DNA from: Reticulitermes lucifugus
Lineage: Eukaryota; Arthropoda; Insecta; Blattodea; Rhinotermitidae
Direction of reading: 5' to 3'
DNA length: 37,506 bases
NCBI GenBank assembly: GCA_026260175.1
Contig: JAKCWW010004958.1
Span: 1 to 37,506 of the forward strand
Below the pieces are notes generated by a model. It had not been told where the DNA came from, searched no databases, and saw only the letters and a program-made list of their open reading frames with translations. Numbering within the stretch: the first letter of the stretch is position 1; the number at the start of each line of letters is the position of its first letter. The position numbers were made by a program, and so were the translations under genes. Of the stretch, positions 9,627-20,500 are shown piece by piece.

Positions 9627-12083
9627 CTGTTTCCAGGTTATTTGTGCAGGTTGTAAAGCATAACCTTTGGGCATTTTATAATTTCCTACCCTTAACTGCG
9701 ATAATTTACGTTTTTTTTTTACATACAAAAACAAAAAAGAGAGAGAGGTGTTTATTGAATATACTAACTGGTACAACATGATATGCTTATGAACCATATG
9801 TTTATACTCCTGTTGTTAAATATATAGATTGTCTTGATGTACATCTTCCATGCAACAGTCTAATACACAAAAATTTCATTACCAACTAGTTGCACAATGT
9901 TTATATTTATTATATACTGCTCCTTGAGGCCCTTTATTACATGTTTTGGCCATCTTCAGGGAGCTCCCTGAAGATGACAAATGATTTTCATCTAATCATT
10001 CATTATACTTCCTTTCAAAATCCATTATCTTCAATCTGGTTGACACGTTGAGACAGTGGAGCTGAGTTTATAAAGGTTTTTGACTGTGAACTGGACAGCT
10101 GCTTTTTATATCCAGCAGGGATGTAGGTTGGGATTTTGCTCTTCCCCACTATGTCTGGAGTCGTTATACAGTTCAACCAACGTACTGCTCACTAATGCCT
10201 CAAATAAATATGGGGAACAAAGTTTACCTTTCATCATTCTGACATAAAAAGTTACCTTAACCATTCTGCCTCAGTGCTTGAGTACTGGGATACACTGTCT
10301 TTTATCCTACATGCTTTGTTTGCAATCTCTGTTTGTACTACATAAGAGAGTAGAAGCAAAGTCACTTTTCTAAAGATGCAACAGATGCTACTGTGATAAA
10401 CTGCATACAGACAAGCACATTCATTTCTTTGCAGTTTGTTTATTAAGCAAGATGCTGGCCATTATTCAGTTCTGTTTACTGCACAGTATAATTGGAGATT
10501 CCATCCATGCACAAAGTATGTTATCAGTATGTAAAGCCCCTGTTCTTATTCGTACTAGAACAGCTGCTGAAAGTAGCATCTTGTCATTAATGCACATTTC
10601 ACATCAACATAACAAGTTCTGTGATATGTTGAATTCCACCCTTCAGGGTTTCCAGAATAACATGCTTTCAGTCTGTAGGGCCTCTGAAGTGCATGGGTTG
10701 TTTCTGTTAACCTTCTGTTACGAGTTTCTTCAGAGATAAAAAGTACACATATTGAGATCCAGTGAATGTGATGGCCGTAATCCTGTATTGATTACTTATC
10801 AAAACCAACTCATAGCTCTCACACTGAATTTACTGCATTGTGTGTTGTTGCACTGTGTGGGTGGAAACAGGGGTATCTTGTTTTCTGTTTGGTTGGTAAA
10901 TTGTTCAAAGAAGGGCTGCATGGTCAATTGTTCAGAGAAGGGCTCCAAAATTTCTTCACATATTCTGAATTAGCTGCATCAGACAAGCATATGGGATCTA
11001 TGATTCTTCTAGCATTTATAGCACACCCTACATCAACTTTCTGGTTGTATGTAGGACCTTGTGGATAATATGCAGTTTCAAAATCTCATTTGCATGTGTT
11101 ACAAGAGTTTACATAATCACTGAGAAGAAGCATTTTGAAAGGAGCTAATGGTGAACTACATTGTGTGAATAATTTTGAAAACCCAATTACAGAAGTTGAG
11201 CCTGAAAATAACTGGATCTGCAGGTTCGTGATAATACAGGACCAATATAATTTTCATGGCTCCAAGTATGGACACTTTAGAGGCCCTGGTTTCTTGGGCC
11301 AGCTAATGAAATGTCTCTCTTATTAACTCAATCTGAATCGTGTTTGGATGTCTTGGAGAGTTTCTGTTATCAGTACATGTGCTGGCTGATGTCTCTGCCT
11401 GTAATTAATGGAGGTGGTTTCATGCCACATTTTTTACAACGTACAATAAATACAAATTGTTAGGTAAAGGCAACTCATGACAATGTTGATGAAATTTGTC
11501 ATCAACTTCTTCTTTGTAATGCAATTCTGAATAAAGAACGCCCTTTGTTCAGTAGCATTGTTTCACCACGATTCAGCACAAATATAGTTAATCGTTAGAG
11601 CTGAAATCAAACACTCAGTAATTTACAGAAATTAACTGTGCACTTTTTATCACAGCATGTATCTAGCGGGAGACTGTTTAGGTATGAGTCACTTCATACA
11701 TCACCTCACTAAATGAGTGGTCAAACAAAATGCTGCAACCGCTGGCTAAATCTTTCTGTATAATTAAAAGTAACCTTGAAGTAAGGCACCATATACAATA
11801 TTTACTTGCGCTGTCTTAACATTGGATGCCGGTATTCAGTGTGTTTAAATATTACATTACACAGAGTAGCTACGCTTATAAGTTAATAATGTGTATGAGT
11901 GCACATATAACACTGTCTACTCTGTAGCTTTTATGTCCATGTGTTCCTTACTGCTCTGTGGTTTATTGTCACAAGTGCAAGTTTTTTCCTGCATGTGCGT
12001 ATAGAGTAGCAAATGGCTGGGTATACAATAAAATATGAAAAGCTGAAAACCATAAAATTAGCTCCTTTTCTGAAGTAAATGCA
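9627..12083 (+). other. ERCC4 3' UTR and intergenic spacer
   Basis: The ERCC4 3' UTR starts here; the first clear AATAAA is at 10203-10208, another at 11445-11450, so the 3' end is uncertain. Several open frames of 60-95 codons (10452-10739, 10752-10973, 11135-11326) have no recognisable domain and no splice logic. Other than the palindrome at 9951 I see nothing definite; part may be old element sequence. Confidence 0.5.
9938..9976 (-). repeat. 26-base perfect palindrome with a CTGAAGATGGCC motif
   Basis: Bases 9951-9963 and 9964-9976 are exact inverted copies (CATCTTCAGGGAG and its complement). Read on the - strand, CTGAAGATGGCC is followed by AAAACATGTAATAAA, which looks like the hammerhead-like motif of the other sites with stem II lost. 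Confidence 0.7.
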
Positions 12084-12345
12084 GGCCAAGGTAGCTCAGT
12101 CAGTGTAGCGATTATGCTATGAACTGGATGAGCAAGCAGTTGGTGTTTGATTCCTTACACAAGAAGAGATTGTTGTCATCTCCACAGTGTCTGGAATTCT
12201 CTGGGGTTCCCCCAGCTTTCTATCCATTGGGTACCAGGGGCTCTCTACCCAGTGTAAATCACGTGGGATTTGAAGCTGACCACCGCATCCAACTGGTGCC
12301 AAGAATTTGTGGAGCTGCAGTTCCACTGCTCCATGTGACTTTGTT
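12084..12345 (+). mobile_element. tRNA-derived SINE, older copy
   Basis: The head has an A-box-like TAGCTCAGTCAG at 12092-12103 and a B-box-like GGTGTTTGATTCC at 12142-12154. The body shares TCTGGAAT, CCCCAGC, CTATCCATTGGGTACCAGG and TTTGAAGCTGACCACC with the younger copy at 25486. It is truncated or diverged at its 3' end, and no target duplication was found. The pol III boxes are a relic; this is not a functional tRNA. Confidence 0.8.
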
Positions 12346-13144
12346 GTGGTGCTTAATTAAGTCTTTCACAGTGCCTTTTGCAATAACGCAAGGCATGCTA
12401 GCACCCTGTTTCTATGAAACTCATTACTGAGAGTTAAAATTTTGCAGCGCTGCAGCTCTTGTATTTATGGAGCCAAGGCATTTTATACTAACAAAATTAT
12501 ACACTGTAGCATTTAAGCACAGGGATAGCTTTACTTTAGCTTTATTACAGTAAACAAAGGAACTTGGAAATTTTAAGTTTACTTTTCCAGTTACATTTAA
12601 TTTTTAGGAGCACCCATTAGTATCACTCTGCACATCTGTCTGTGTGTACACAATTTTAACGACCACTATACATGACGATTTACATTTGTTTCTGTGCACA
12701 TTACAAGTATAACTCACAAAACATTTACCAGAGGAAAAATATTTACTCACGAGTTGTAGAAAAGAATCAAATGCATATATGCCTCACATTTTTCCATGAG
12801 TGTGATGGATTTTAAGATTATTAAATCAACAATAAAGGAAAATCCTTTTAAGCTGTTGCAATCAACTCAGCATAATAGTTGTGCTGAGTTATTAGTTATT
12901 CATAACATTATTACTTATGTATGTTGCAGACATACCATTACTAATATGGGCAATTGGAAAGTATGACTAAGTTTTCATTTCTTAAAAACATTACTGTAGA
13001 AACCCAAGCACAGGATGATATCTAGTTTCCATCATTAACTACACATTCATCACAGTAATTATATCAATGACAGTGCTTGAAAGGTTAACTCATTTGAACC
13101 AAATTATGGAGAGAGAGAGAGACAATCTGACTGAATCTTCAGGT
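12346..13144. other. Intergenic spacer
   Basis: AT-rich; only a short GA tract at about 13111-13122 stands out. No gene seen on either strand. Confidence 0.7.
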
Positions 13145-13475
13145 TTGCTGGGATGTAACACTGCATTATTACGTAACAGTCCCTGATGTTCTGAAGGATC
13201 ATCAGTGTCAGCTGTCCTAGAGGACTTGTGTACTGTATGAGTAGTAATGTGTTAAAAGTGATAAAAGGATGATCGGGTGTCAATACAGTCCTTAACAAAG
13301 GTGCATACTAAACAATACCACAGATTCAAGAATGGTCTTGGAGCATGTTGCTGAAGGCTAAGTGTTGTGGGATGTGATGCTGTGTTGTTGGGCAAATGGT
13401 TCCTGATGTTTCAAATGACCATGATGCATTCATCTTCAGGGTTAAGCAGTCCCTTTTCTTGGACTGCTTAACCCT
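13145..13475. repeat. Two related repeat segments plus a 15-base-arm hairpin
   Basis: Bases 13147-13215 and 13366-13440 are diverged copies (GCTGGGATGTAACACTGC versus GTGGGATGTGATGCTGTG, then TCCTGATGTT in both). The second ends in a hairpin: 13438-13452 (AGGGTTAAGCAGTCC) and 13461-13475 are exact inverted copies around an 8-base loop. On the - strand CTGAAGA (13439-13433) and GAAAC (13412-13408) give hammerhead-like core spacing (site c). Confidence 0.65.
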
Positions 13476-13537
13476 GTAGATAAAGGCACCGTGACCCTTC
13501 AGAATGTTAATGAACTAATCATCCATCAATGGAGTTT

Positions 13538-13600
13538 TATATCCCAGAAGACTTGAATCTTCACCATCAGATACTTCTGTCACATTGAAGTTAATTTTGC
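13538..13600. repeat. Short copy of a dispersed repeat also at 27066-27156
   Basis: The segment with CCCAGAAGACTTGAATCTTC is shared with 27142-27161. Its - strand reads EDSSLLGY, a peptide that I recall from translated insect repeats. It is a remnant of an unclassified element. Confidence 0.6.
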
Positions 13601-13619
13601 AATGATTCAAAATGCCGGT

Positions 13620-14250
13620 ACTGGTATTGTACAAATGGGCTGCATCCGTGTGAGTTTGTACCAGCAGAACAAATAAGTACTGAATTGTAATCGTTCTCGG
13701 CGTGTCCGCCAAGGAGAAAGGTAGGTTCGAATGGAATGGCAGTTATCGTATTTATCGACTGACAGATATCATTGATAATATTAAGTGCGCAAAGTGGGCA
13801 TAATCATTCCTAGGTATAATCAATGACTACATGAATGTTGTCGTAACCATTTTTGCACGCGTTCTAACATGGGTACAAACAGAGCTACCATGGCTTGTGC
13901 TAGACGGTTCCTCTGCATACTTTCGGGTATGACAATTTTAGACTGCCCTGAAGTTGGAAGCAGCTAATTTCTCCAAAACGTTAATACCCGGTGTCATATC
14001 CCAGAATACAAGAATCTACCAAAACTACTGTGTGAACTGCAAGTGCAGCATGTACAACCGACGGATCGCCATTCTCCTTGGTTCGCCGCCAGTTGATCAC
14101 AGTGATGGGCCCGGCACGTGTATGTATAATCTGTGGTGCGATATGAACCACAAGTCATACATCGATGCAACTATAGATGGCAGGAGGGTCACTTTTCCGT
14201 CCAATATCATTTTTCTTTTCGGTTGGTGTGTGCAGGTTGTCCGTACAAAC
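13620..14250 (+). promoter_or_regulatory. Probable ALG3 promoter and 5' UTR
   Basis: CpG dinucleotides are much denser here than in the surrounding DNA, for example TCTCGGCGTGTCCGCC near 13697, ATCGTATTTATCGAC near 13747 and GCACGCGTTC near 13854. The frame upstream of the ALG3 ATG stays open for about 300 bases but encodes nothing ALG3-like. A possible acceptor (gtgtgtgcag at 14235) could mark a 5' UTR intron with donor near 13925. No TATA box is evident. The transcription start is unknown. Confidence 0.45.
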
Positions 14251-15558
14251 ATGGCTCCACACGCGAAGCGAAGTAAATCGACTGACAAAAGAAACGTGGT
14301 GAAAGAAATGAAGATGTACTACGAGAAATACTTTACAAGACAATTTTTGTATTCACTGGTATTTGATCCAAACAGTATGATGTTTGTGGCATGCTGTCTT
14401 TTATTGGCAGAAATTGTAGTCAACGTTTTAATCATCCAGCATGTGAAATATACAGAGATTGATTGGGTGGCGTACATGCAAGAAGTAAATGGTGTTTTGA
14501 ATGGAACTTTCGACTACACACTTCTAAAGGGTGATACGGGACCACTCGTTTATCCAGCAGGCTTTGTTTATATTTATATGGCTCTGTATTACGCCACTGA
14601 TCATGGACAGAATATTAGATTGGCACAATATATATTTGCTTTTTTCTATATTGGCCTTCTCTGTTTGGTGTTTAGAATTTACATGAAGAGCAAGAAAGTG
14701 CCGCCCTATGTTTTGGTTCTGACTTGTTGTTCTTCTTATCGTATCCATTCCATATTTGTTCTACGGCTATTCAATGATCCGGTGGCCATGTTACTATTTT
14801 ATGCCGCCGTGAATCTCTTCCTAGATTCTAAATGGAGCCTGGCAAGTCTATTATACAGCATGGCAGTATCAGTGAAAATGAATATTCTCCTATTTGCTCC
14901 TGTCATTCTGTTGCTGTATTTAAGTTGCCTTGGTCCTAAGGGTACATTGATACAATTGGCAATATGTGCATCTGTTCAAATACTGCTTGGAATACCATTC
15001 ATTCTTACCAACCCCATAGCTTACATTCGTGGTGCATTTGATTTTGGTCGGGTGTTTTTTTTTGAGTGGACAGTGAATTGGAGGTTTTTACCAGAGGACA
15101 TTTTTACAAACTCATACTTCCATGTGGGCCTCCTTGTTTTGCACATAACCTTGCTTTTGTTCTTCTATGGTTCTGCATTGACCTCCTTACGTAGTTATTC
15201 TACGCTTATTAGTATTGAGAAGAAGGTTAAGAGAGAGCTTTCACATCGTACAGAAACAGTGAATATGGACACAGCATCACAATTATTCTTGCTGCCACTC
15301 TTTACCACCAACCTGATTGGCGTAGCCTGCAGTAGATCCCTACATTACCAGTTCTATGTCTGGTACTTCCACAGCCTTCCATACCTGCTTTGGTCCACTC
15401 ACTTTACAAGTGTCAGCAGGCTATGCATCCTTGGCATTATTGAAATGTGTTGGAACACTTTTCCATCCACATACCTGAGCAGTATCACTTTGCACTTGTG
15501 CCACATCATAATACTATTTGGCCTTGCAAGGAACAGGCCAAGTGTTAAAGTGAAATAA
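14251..15558 (+). CDS. ALG3: ALG3, Dol-P-Man:Man5GlcNAc2-PP-Dol alpha-1,3-mannosyltransferase
   Basis: ER multi-pass membrane enzyme (GT58; Drosophila Not56/l(2)not). It adds the first lumenal mannose, from dolichyl-phosphate mannose, to the Man5GlcNAc2 lipid-linked oligosaccharide in N-glycan assembly. The ORF is 435 residues with no introns; the fly and human proteins are similar in size. Visible family blocks: YTEIDWVAYMQEV (about 67-79), LLKGDTGPLVYPAGFVYIY (about 91-110), SYRIHSIFVLRLFNDPVA (about 162-179), VKMNILLFAP (about 208), FFEWTVNWRFLPEDIF (about 271), and NLIGVACSRSLHYQFYVWYF (about 354-373). Many hydrophobic segments separate them. I start at 14251 because ACAAACATGG is a strong context and MAPHAKRSKS fits the short basic N-terminus of insect orthologues; an in-frame ATG at 14050 would add 67 unrelated residues. 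Single-exon structure is notable beside two intron-rich neighbours, but nothing is broken. Confidence 0.96.
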   Translation: MAPHAKRSKSTDKRNVVKEMKMYYEKYFTRQFLYSLVFDPNSMMFVACCLLLAEIVVNVLIIQHVKYTEIDWVAYMQEVNGVLNGTFDYTLLKGDTGPLVYPAGFVYIYMALYYATDHGQNIRLAQYIFAFFYIGLLCLVFRIYMKSKKVPPYVLVLTCCSSYRIHSIFVLRLFNDPVAMLLFYAAVNLFLDSKWSLASLLYSMAVSVKMNILLFAPVILLLYLSCLGPKGTLIQLAICASVQILLGIPFILTNPIAYIRGAFDFGRVFFFEWTVNWRFLPEDIFTNSYFHVGLLVLHITLLLFFYGSALTSLRSYSTLISIEKKVKRELSHRTETVNMDTASQLFLLPLFTTNLIGVACSRSLHYQFYVWYFHSLPYLLWSTHFTSVSRLCILGIIEMCWNTFPSTYLSSITLHLCHIIILFGLARNRPSVKVK

Positions 15559-15880
15559 CATGCGACAGGTATGGGTGGTAGTGTAGAAAGGTATTAATTC
15601 CCTACAACACGTGACTGTTTTTAAGTGTTATGCTGTGATTAAAGACAACATTGGTATGAACTCCCAATTTAATTTGACAATATCAGAATGTGCAGAATCA
15701 TTTGCTATTCAGAAGCCACTTGAGTGATTAATGATGATGTTAAATCTACATGCATATCTACATGCACAAGTGGTGGTTTTATGTTGGAACAAGTGCTGTG
15801 AATATATGTACAAAGAAAAGTGTTCATTCACGAGTGATACAGTGTATCAACTTTCTTCCAGTTGGAGTGAAATAAAAAGA
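15559..15880 (+). other. ALG3 3' UTR with candidate poly(A) signals
   Basis: ATTAAA at 15638-15643 and AATAAA at 15871-15876 are the candidate polyadenylation signals. No encoded poly(A) tract or target duplication follows the gene, which argues against a recent retrocopy. Confidence 0.6.
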
Positions 15881-16859
15881 TTGTTGTTAAAAAATGTTGT
15901 GATTTGTTGCCCCTATAGTATGTGTTATTGACATATGCTATGGCAGGAGTTAACACATTTGGCAGAAATGTGGGGAACACTTTCAAAATTCAAGGCACCA
16001 GAAGGGTGAGATGAAGCAAGATTCATACACAAGGTTTGGGCACCACCATACAAAATTTAGATACCCAAGGGACCTGGTAGCTGGTGTTTGTGAACACCTT
16101 CATCAAGGACAGTCTTGGAATTTTATAATCAGCCCTTTTATTAAGTACAAATAAACATGGGAAAGCAGATGATTGTTCTACTTGGTAATTAGTATTTGCC
16201 CTCTGTTTTGAAAGTTAAAACATTTTGCAATTTGAGAAACTTGGACTTGTAATTGGAGAAAACTGACATAATTAAATTGAGCATAGTAGGAAGATTGTAT
16301 GTGAGTCATTTGTAATGATTTGAGTTCTGCCATTTGCTGAAACAGAATTCTTGTCATGCACATGCTGTTTACTCAAACATAAAGACCCTGCATATAAGAC
16401 AAGTACTCTTCACAGTCTTTCAGTTTTCATGACAGTACACATGCAGAACATGTTTGAATGTAGGTGACATTAGGCAAGGCTTTACAACTTTCTTTTGTCA
16501 GATGAAGTATGGGAACAAAGTTGAATTGCCCCCACCGCAAATAAACTGTGGAAATGAAGTGTGATTTTTTACCGAGGCACAAGGTATGACAGGAAAATTA
16601 CAGGACAACCAGTCAGTTCATTCTGTGGCCATCATAAATAATTATTATGAAACTGTTCTCCACACACGAGTTAAAAATTTGCAAATTATTTGAAAAAGAG
16701 GGCAAAGTAATATTTCCCACAATCTCTCAGCTTGACAGTATAATTCGTAACAGGGGTACGAATGTTGTGGCCAGCAGTGGTCTCGCCGTCAAAAGTGGAA
16801 ATGTCAGAGAAGATATTTCAACCCTTGAAGATAAGACTTAGTGTCTTGTCTCTAAAAAT
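15881..16859. other. Spacer between ALG3 and Myt1
   Basis: No gene or repeat that I recognise. A 64-codon open frame at 16647-16841 has no known domain. Confidence 0.65.
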
Positions 16860-17488
16860 TGTGAACCCATTACCCAACGACGCCGCGTCATATCCTAGAC
16901 GAATTCATATCTCAGCTGATCCATGTCTCATCTACTCAGTCCATGGACAACCTGAACGCTGGACTATAATCTAATGTGATTCAAAGTAGTGTGATATACG
17001 CATCAGAGATGACGCTAGTCGCAGAACTAGAAACCAAACTCATGTTAGAGGGCGTAAAACAAAATGGCGCAGTATGTGCTCACAGTGAAGCAATCGAAAT
17101 TATTTTTGAAATGATCTGGAGTTTGGAAAATGTGCGTGAAGTGCACATACAGCGAAGAGTTACGTGCGGGGAAATTCTTGACTAACGACCTATGCGTCCC
17201 AAAGGATGCTCTGCGCTATGGACCTCATAATGCCAATATAAATGGACCAACCCCTACTGCACTCTTGTGGTGCCGGGCTTGTACTGTTCGGTTAATTGCC
17301 TTCGTGCATACACGGTCATAGAATCTTTGCGACATGCAGTGTAGTCCATTGGTGAATAGAGGCATGTTTTGAAGTTTGTAATTGGTGTTTTTGTGTCCAA
17401 TGTAGTGATCCGTGTTCATGACTGAATTAAAGTCGAAAATAAGCCGTGAAGTCGCATGTTTCACTGTGATTTTATACTGTGAGTAATT
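16860..17488 (+). promoter_or_regulatory. Probable Myt1 promoter and 5' UTR
   Basis: CpG density rises sharply (ACGACGCCGCGTCAT at 16878, GACGCTAGTCGCAG at 17010, ACGTGCGGGG at 17162, TTCGTGCATACACGG at 17301) and falls again after the first Myt1 exon. Several short open frames overlap it without any recognisable product. No TATA box is evident and the start site is unknown. Confidence 0.45.
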
Positions 17489-17554
17489 ATGTCTCGTAAA
17501 CATTCACCAGGGCCAACCCCAGACATTATTCACCCGGCACACTCCACTAAGAAG
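17489..17554 (+). CDS. Myt1: Myt1 exon 1
   Basis: ATG in context attATGT, 22 codons ([18 protein letters not shown]...), ending AAGAAG|gttggt in phase 0. SP and TP sites lie at residues 6-7 and 10-11. The donor is weaker than usual (gttggt), but phase fits exon 2. This N-terminus varies in the family, so it is the least certain exon. Confidence 0.75.
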
Positions 17555-20500
17555 GTTGGTTATGTTCCACGTATGTGGTACTTTTACGGCTTTCAGCAAT
17601 TTATTTCTATGATTATAGGTTTCCCTTTGAAGTATAGGGTTCCCGGATATGGTGACTGGAGACACATTGTGCTGTCTGTTGCAAATACAAAATAGTATCG
17701 ACTTACCCAACTTCGTACATTTATGCATTGTTTTGACAACAGATCTTTGTTACGCATAGGAATTTCAGTGAAAGTACGTTTTATTGTAATGTGTACCGCT
17801 GAATTTCATCTTCTGCACAGATTGCACGTTCACTTTTCATATAAGCATTGTGTAAAGAAGTTAGTAAAATAAGTGAATTTTTATTTAAATTCCAAGCCGG
17901 GAATTCTGCCTTCTATAAGTAATCCTTTTCGCGAATTTTGTCTAAGACATGGAAAGAAATTATTTTTAATCTGTTATGATGATGGACTTTTTAGACAAGA
18001 TTTTGAACAATTTCATTGCCATTGTGCCCAAACAATGAAGCAGTAATGCATGGAATATTCCTTGCTTAATTTCTCTGGCAGGTCTCTTCAAATTAAGGTG
18101 TAGGAACTGACACAGAATAGGGTATGCACTTTTATCCCTTGAGGTATTCTTCAGTAACCAACACTGTCAAGTGCCCTTATTTCTGCAGTAGAAAGCTACA
18201 TGCAAGTAAAAATTGTAACATTATGGAAAGACATACTTTCATTTCTGTGTTGATGTGTTTTTGTGTCTGATGTAATGGAAACATGATGAGAATGGGTTGA
18301 CGGTGTAGCTGCTGACAGTAACTGAGTTCAAAGGCAGACTGAGTTCCTTTCACTATTATGAAAGCTGACTCTTGATAGGTAACTTGTTTATTTTTGTAAC
18401 TCTGCTAAGTGGCAGCTGTCATTTGAGTTCCTGTCGCTGCAGTAAAACCCCAAAGTCTAACTTTTATGTATGTTGGCAATTGTCACCTGAATTTGTGAGC
18501 CTTGGTATCAGGATGTTGTGACATGCATATATGGAACAATATTTATGATCTTTTACCACAGAGGTGAAGTACCAGAGTTCTGGCTTCTGCACTTAGCATG
18601 AGAATCCAGCTGTCTGGCATTATTTTAACCATTTTAAAAGTTTGTTATTAGGTTGTTATGTTTTATTTGTAATATCAAGTATGCATCTTTAAAGGTTTAA
18701 AGCTTTGTTATATGTATCATGTAACAAAAACTGTATTCTTTATTTTGTAGTATTTCTGTAGGTACTCTTGGGGGCCAGAATTGTTTCACATGCACACATA
18801 TCTGAGAATATAGTGTCATAGTGTGCTCAGACAGTTTCTTGAAAAACATGTTGAATTAATGTGGATTTAACACTTTGTTTGAAATACTGAAATGAGGCCA
18901 TTAATTTTCTAATTGTAAGTCTCTTCAAAGAACTTGTTGCAATCCACACTGTTGTTTTATCATCTATCTCATTTGTTTCTAAACTCTTTTCATTCTGAGA
19001 TACCCATGATGTGAATAAAAATGTTTGATGCCCCCAACCTACAAAAGTGATTTAGAATGTGATTAAACAGTTTCAAGAGACTTAACAATGAACCCCAGTG
19101 ATATCTGTGGAGTATATTTTTTATTAAATTGCATGTTTGTAATTTAACGTCTTATTATTTGCCAAATTTTTGAAAGGTTTTACTTTGCCAAAGTGTGTGA
19201 ATGTTAAGCTTTGAGATGACAATTAAATTGCTGGAACATGTTTATTGCAAGAGTTTCTGAACAATTTTTGATAATAAAAATATAAAAGTTTGCCACCAGA
19301 TATCAATTTTTCACCATGAAACTGGCAGGAAACTGGAAATTTAAGAATTAAATAACTTTATGGATGCACATGTTCAGTGATTGCTTGGATCATATAACTA
19401 ACCTAGAGTGAGTGAGTGAGTGACGAACTAGCTTGCTAAATAACTAACTATCCAACCAACAAACTAACAAACCAACCAACCATCAGATTGTGTTGAATCA
19501 TACACTAAGTGTAAAAGAAGTTTGTGGGTTAGGTAGGCACAGATTTGGATTAATGTTAAGGTGTAGCAAAAATGGAATTAGTAAATGGGGGTTCACAAAT
19601 GAATGATTGAAATGTGAGTGTGTGTGTGTGTCTTGTAAAATCAGTTTTGATAGTATTTTTAACATGCAATTTACTTTTTATTTCAGGCTCGACAAACCCC
19701 AAAAGAACGCCGGCCACCGAAGCTCAAACGCAGGAACTATAAAGCAAACAGGAACCTATTTTCACACGATGCTAAAGTGATTTCATTTCATTGCAGTGGG
19801 GACAGTGGTATCCTTTGTCAAATATTTGTACTTCAGCATGTGTTCTTTTTTAGAGTAGTACATTGTAATGTACATGAAACAAAATTTCTAAAACTTTACA
19901 TTGTACATACTCCATTCCTTACTGTACTTATAATTCAACTCCTGAGCCAGAAGTCCATACCATGTATGCATATTGCACTACTGTTGAGTAGCACATATTT
20001 TAATTTTTTTTTCTTTCTTTCTTTCTTTCTTTTGTTCTTTTTCTATGTTTCCTTTGTCTCTTCTTTCAGTCCTGGTGGCACTTTTGTGGAATATGCCTTT
20101 GATTTTAGCAGTTCATCCCAGGGACACACTATTCAGGAGATACCCATTTTCCAGCCTACATCATTTCTGGTCCTCAGAATTACTTTTTCTTGTTTTTCTT
20201 TGCAAGGGGAAAGATTATCACTTTTAACCACTGTTATCTACAATGCAGATGTCATGCTGTTCATGATATTGGGTACTGGCAGAATGCTAGTATAAGGTTG
20301 TTGTCAAAAGAAATTATATTTTTTCTTATCCACTTTCCTCCACAGCATTCATTTGGAAGATGCTTGGTATCTCCTACTGTAGATCTTTGGTGCATACCAG
20401 GAGATTCCACATTAATGTTTCTGTATTGTCCTGTGTAATGAACTAAATTGATTGCTAGGCATGCCATTCAGGTGCTACAGAGTGAGATGCTTAGACAGAT

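Noticed and set aside
10452..11326. Cluster of 60-95 codon open frames in the ERCC4-ALG3 spacer
   Set aside because: No domains, no plausible splicing among them, and spacer-like composition.
12084..12155. Possible tRNA gene (A-box and B-box-like sequences)
   Set aside because: No convincing acceptor stem or anticodon loop, and the sequence continues into a SINE body shared with the copy at 25486.
13954..14250. In-frame open extension upstream of the ALG3 ATG, giving a 534-residue frame
   Set aside because: It lacks similarity to ALG3, begins without ATG, and the ATG at 14251 has strong context and the expected short basic N-terminus. It is most likely 5' UTR.
14251..15558. ALG3 as a dead retrocopy
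   Set aside because: The frame is full-length and intact with conserved motifs, there is no poly(A) tract or target duplication, and a CpG-rich promoter-like region lies upstream.
16647..17321. Overlapping small open frames upstream of Myt1
   Set aside because: No recognisable product; they lie in the CpG-rich promoter/5' UTR region and overlap each other in different frames.
19777..20295. 172-codon open frame on the + strand
   Set aside because: It is Myt1 exon 2 reading through its donor into intron 2; the second half is low-complexity hydrophobic residues from a TTTC tract.
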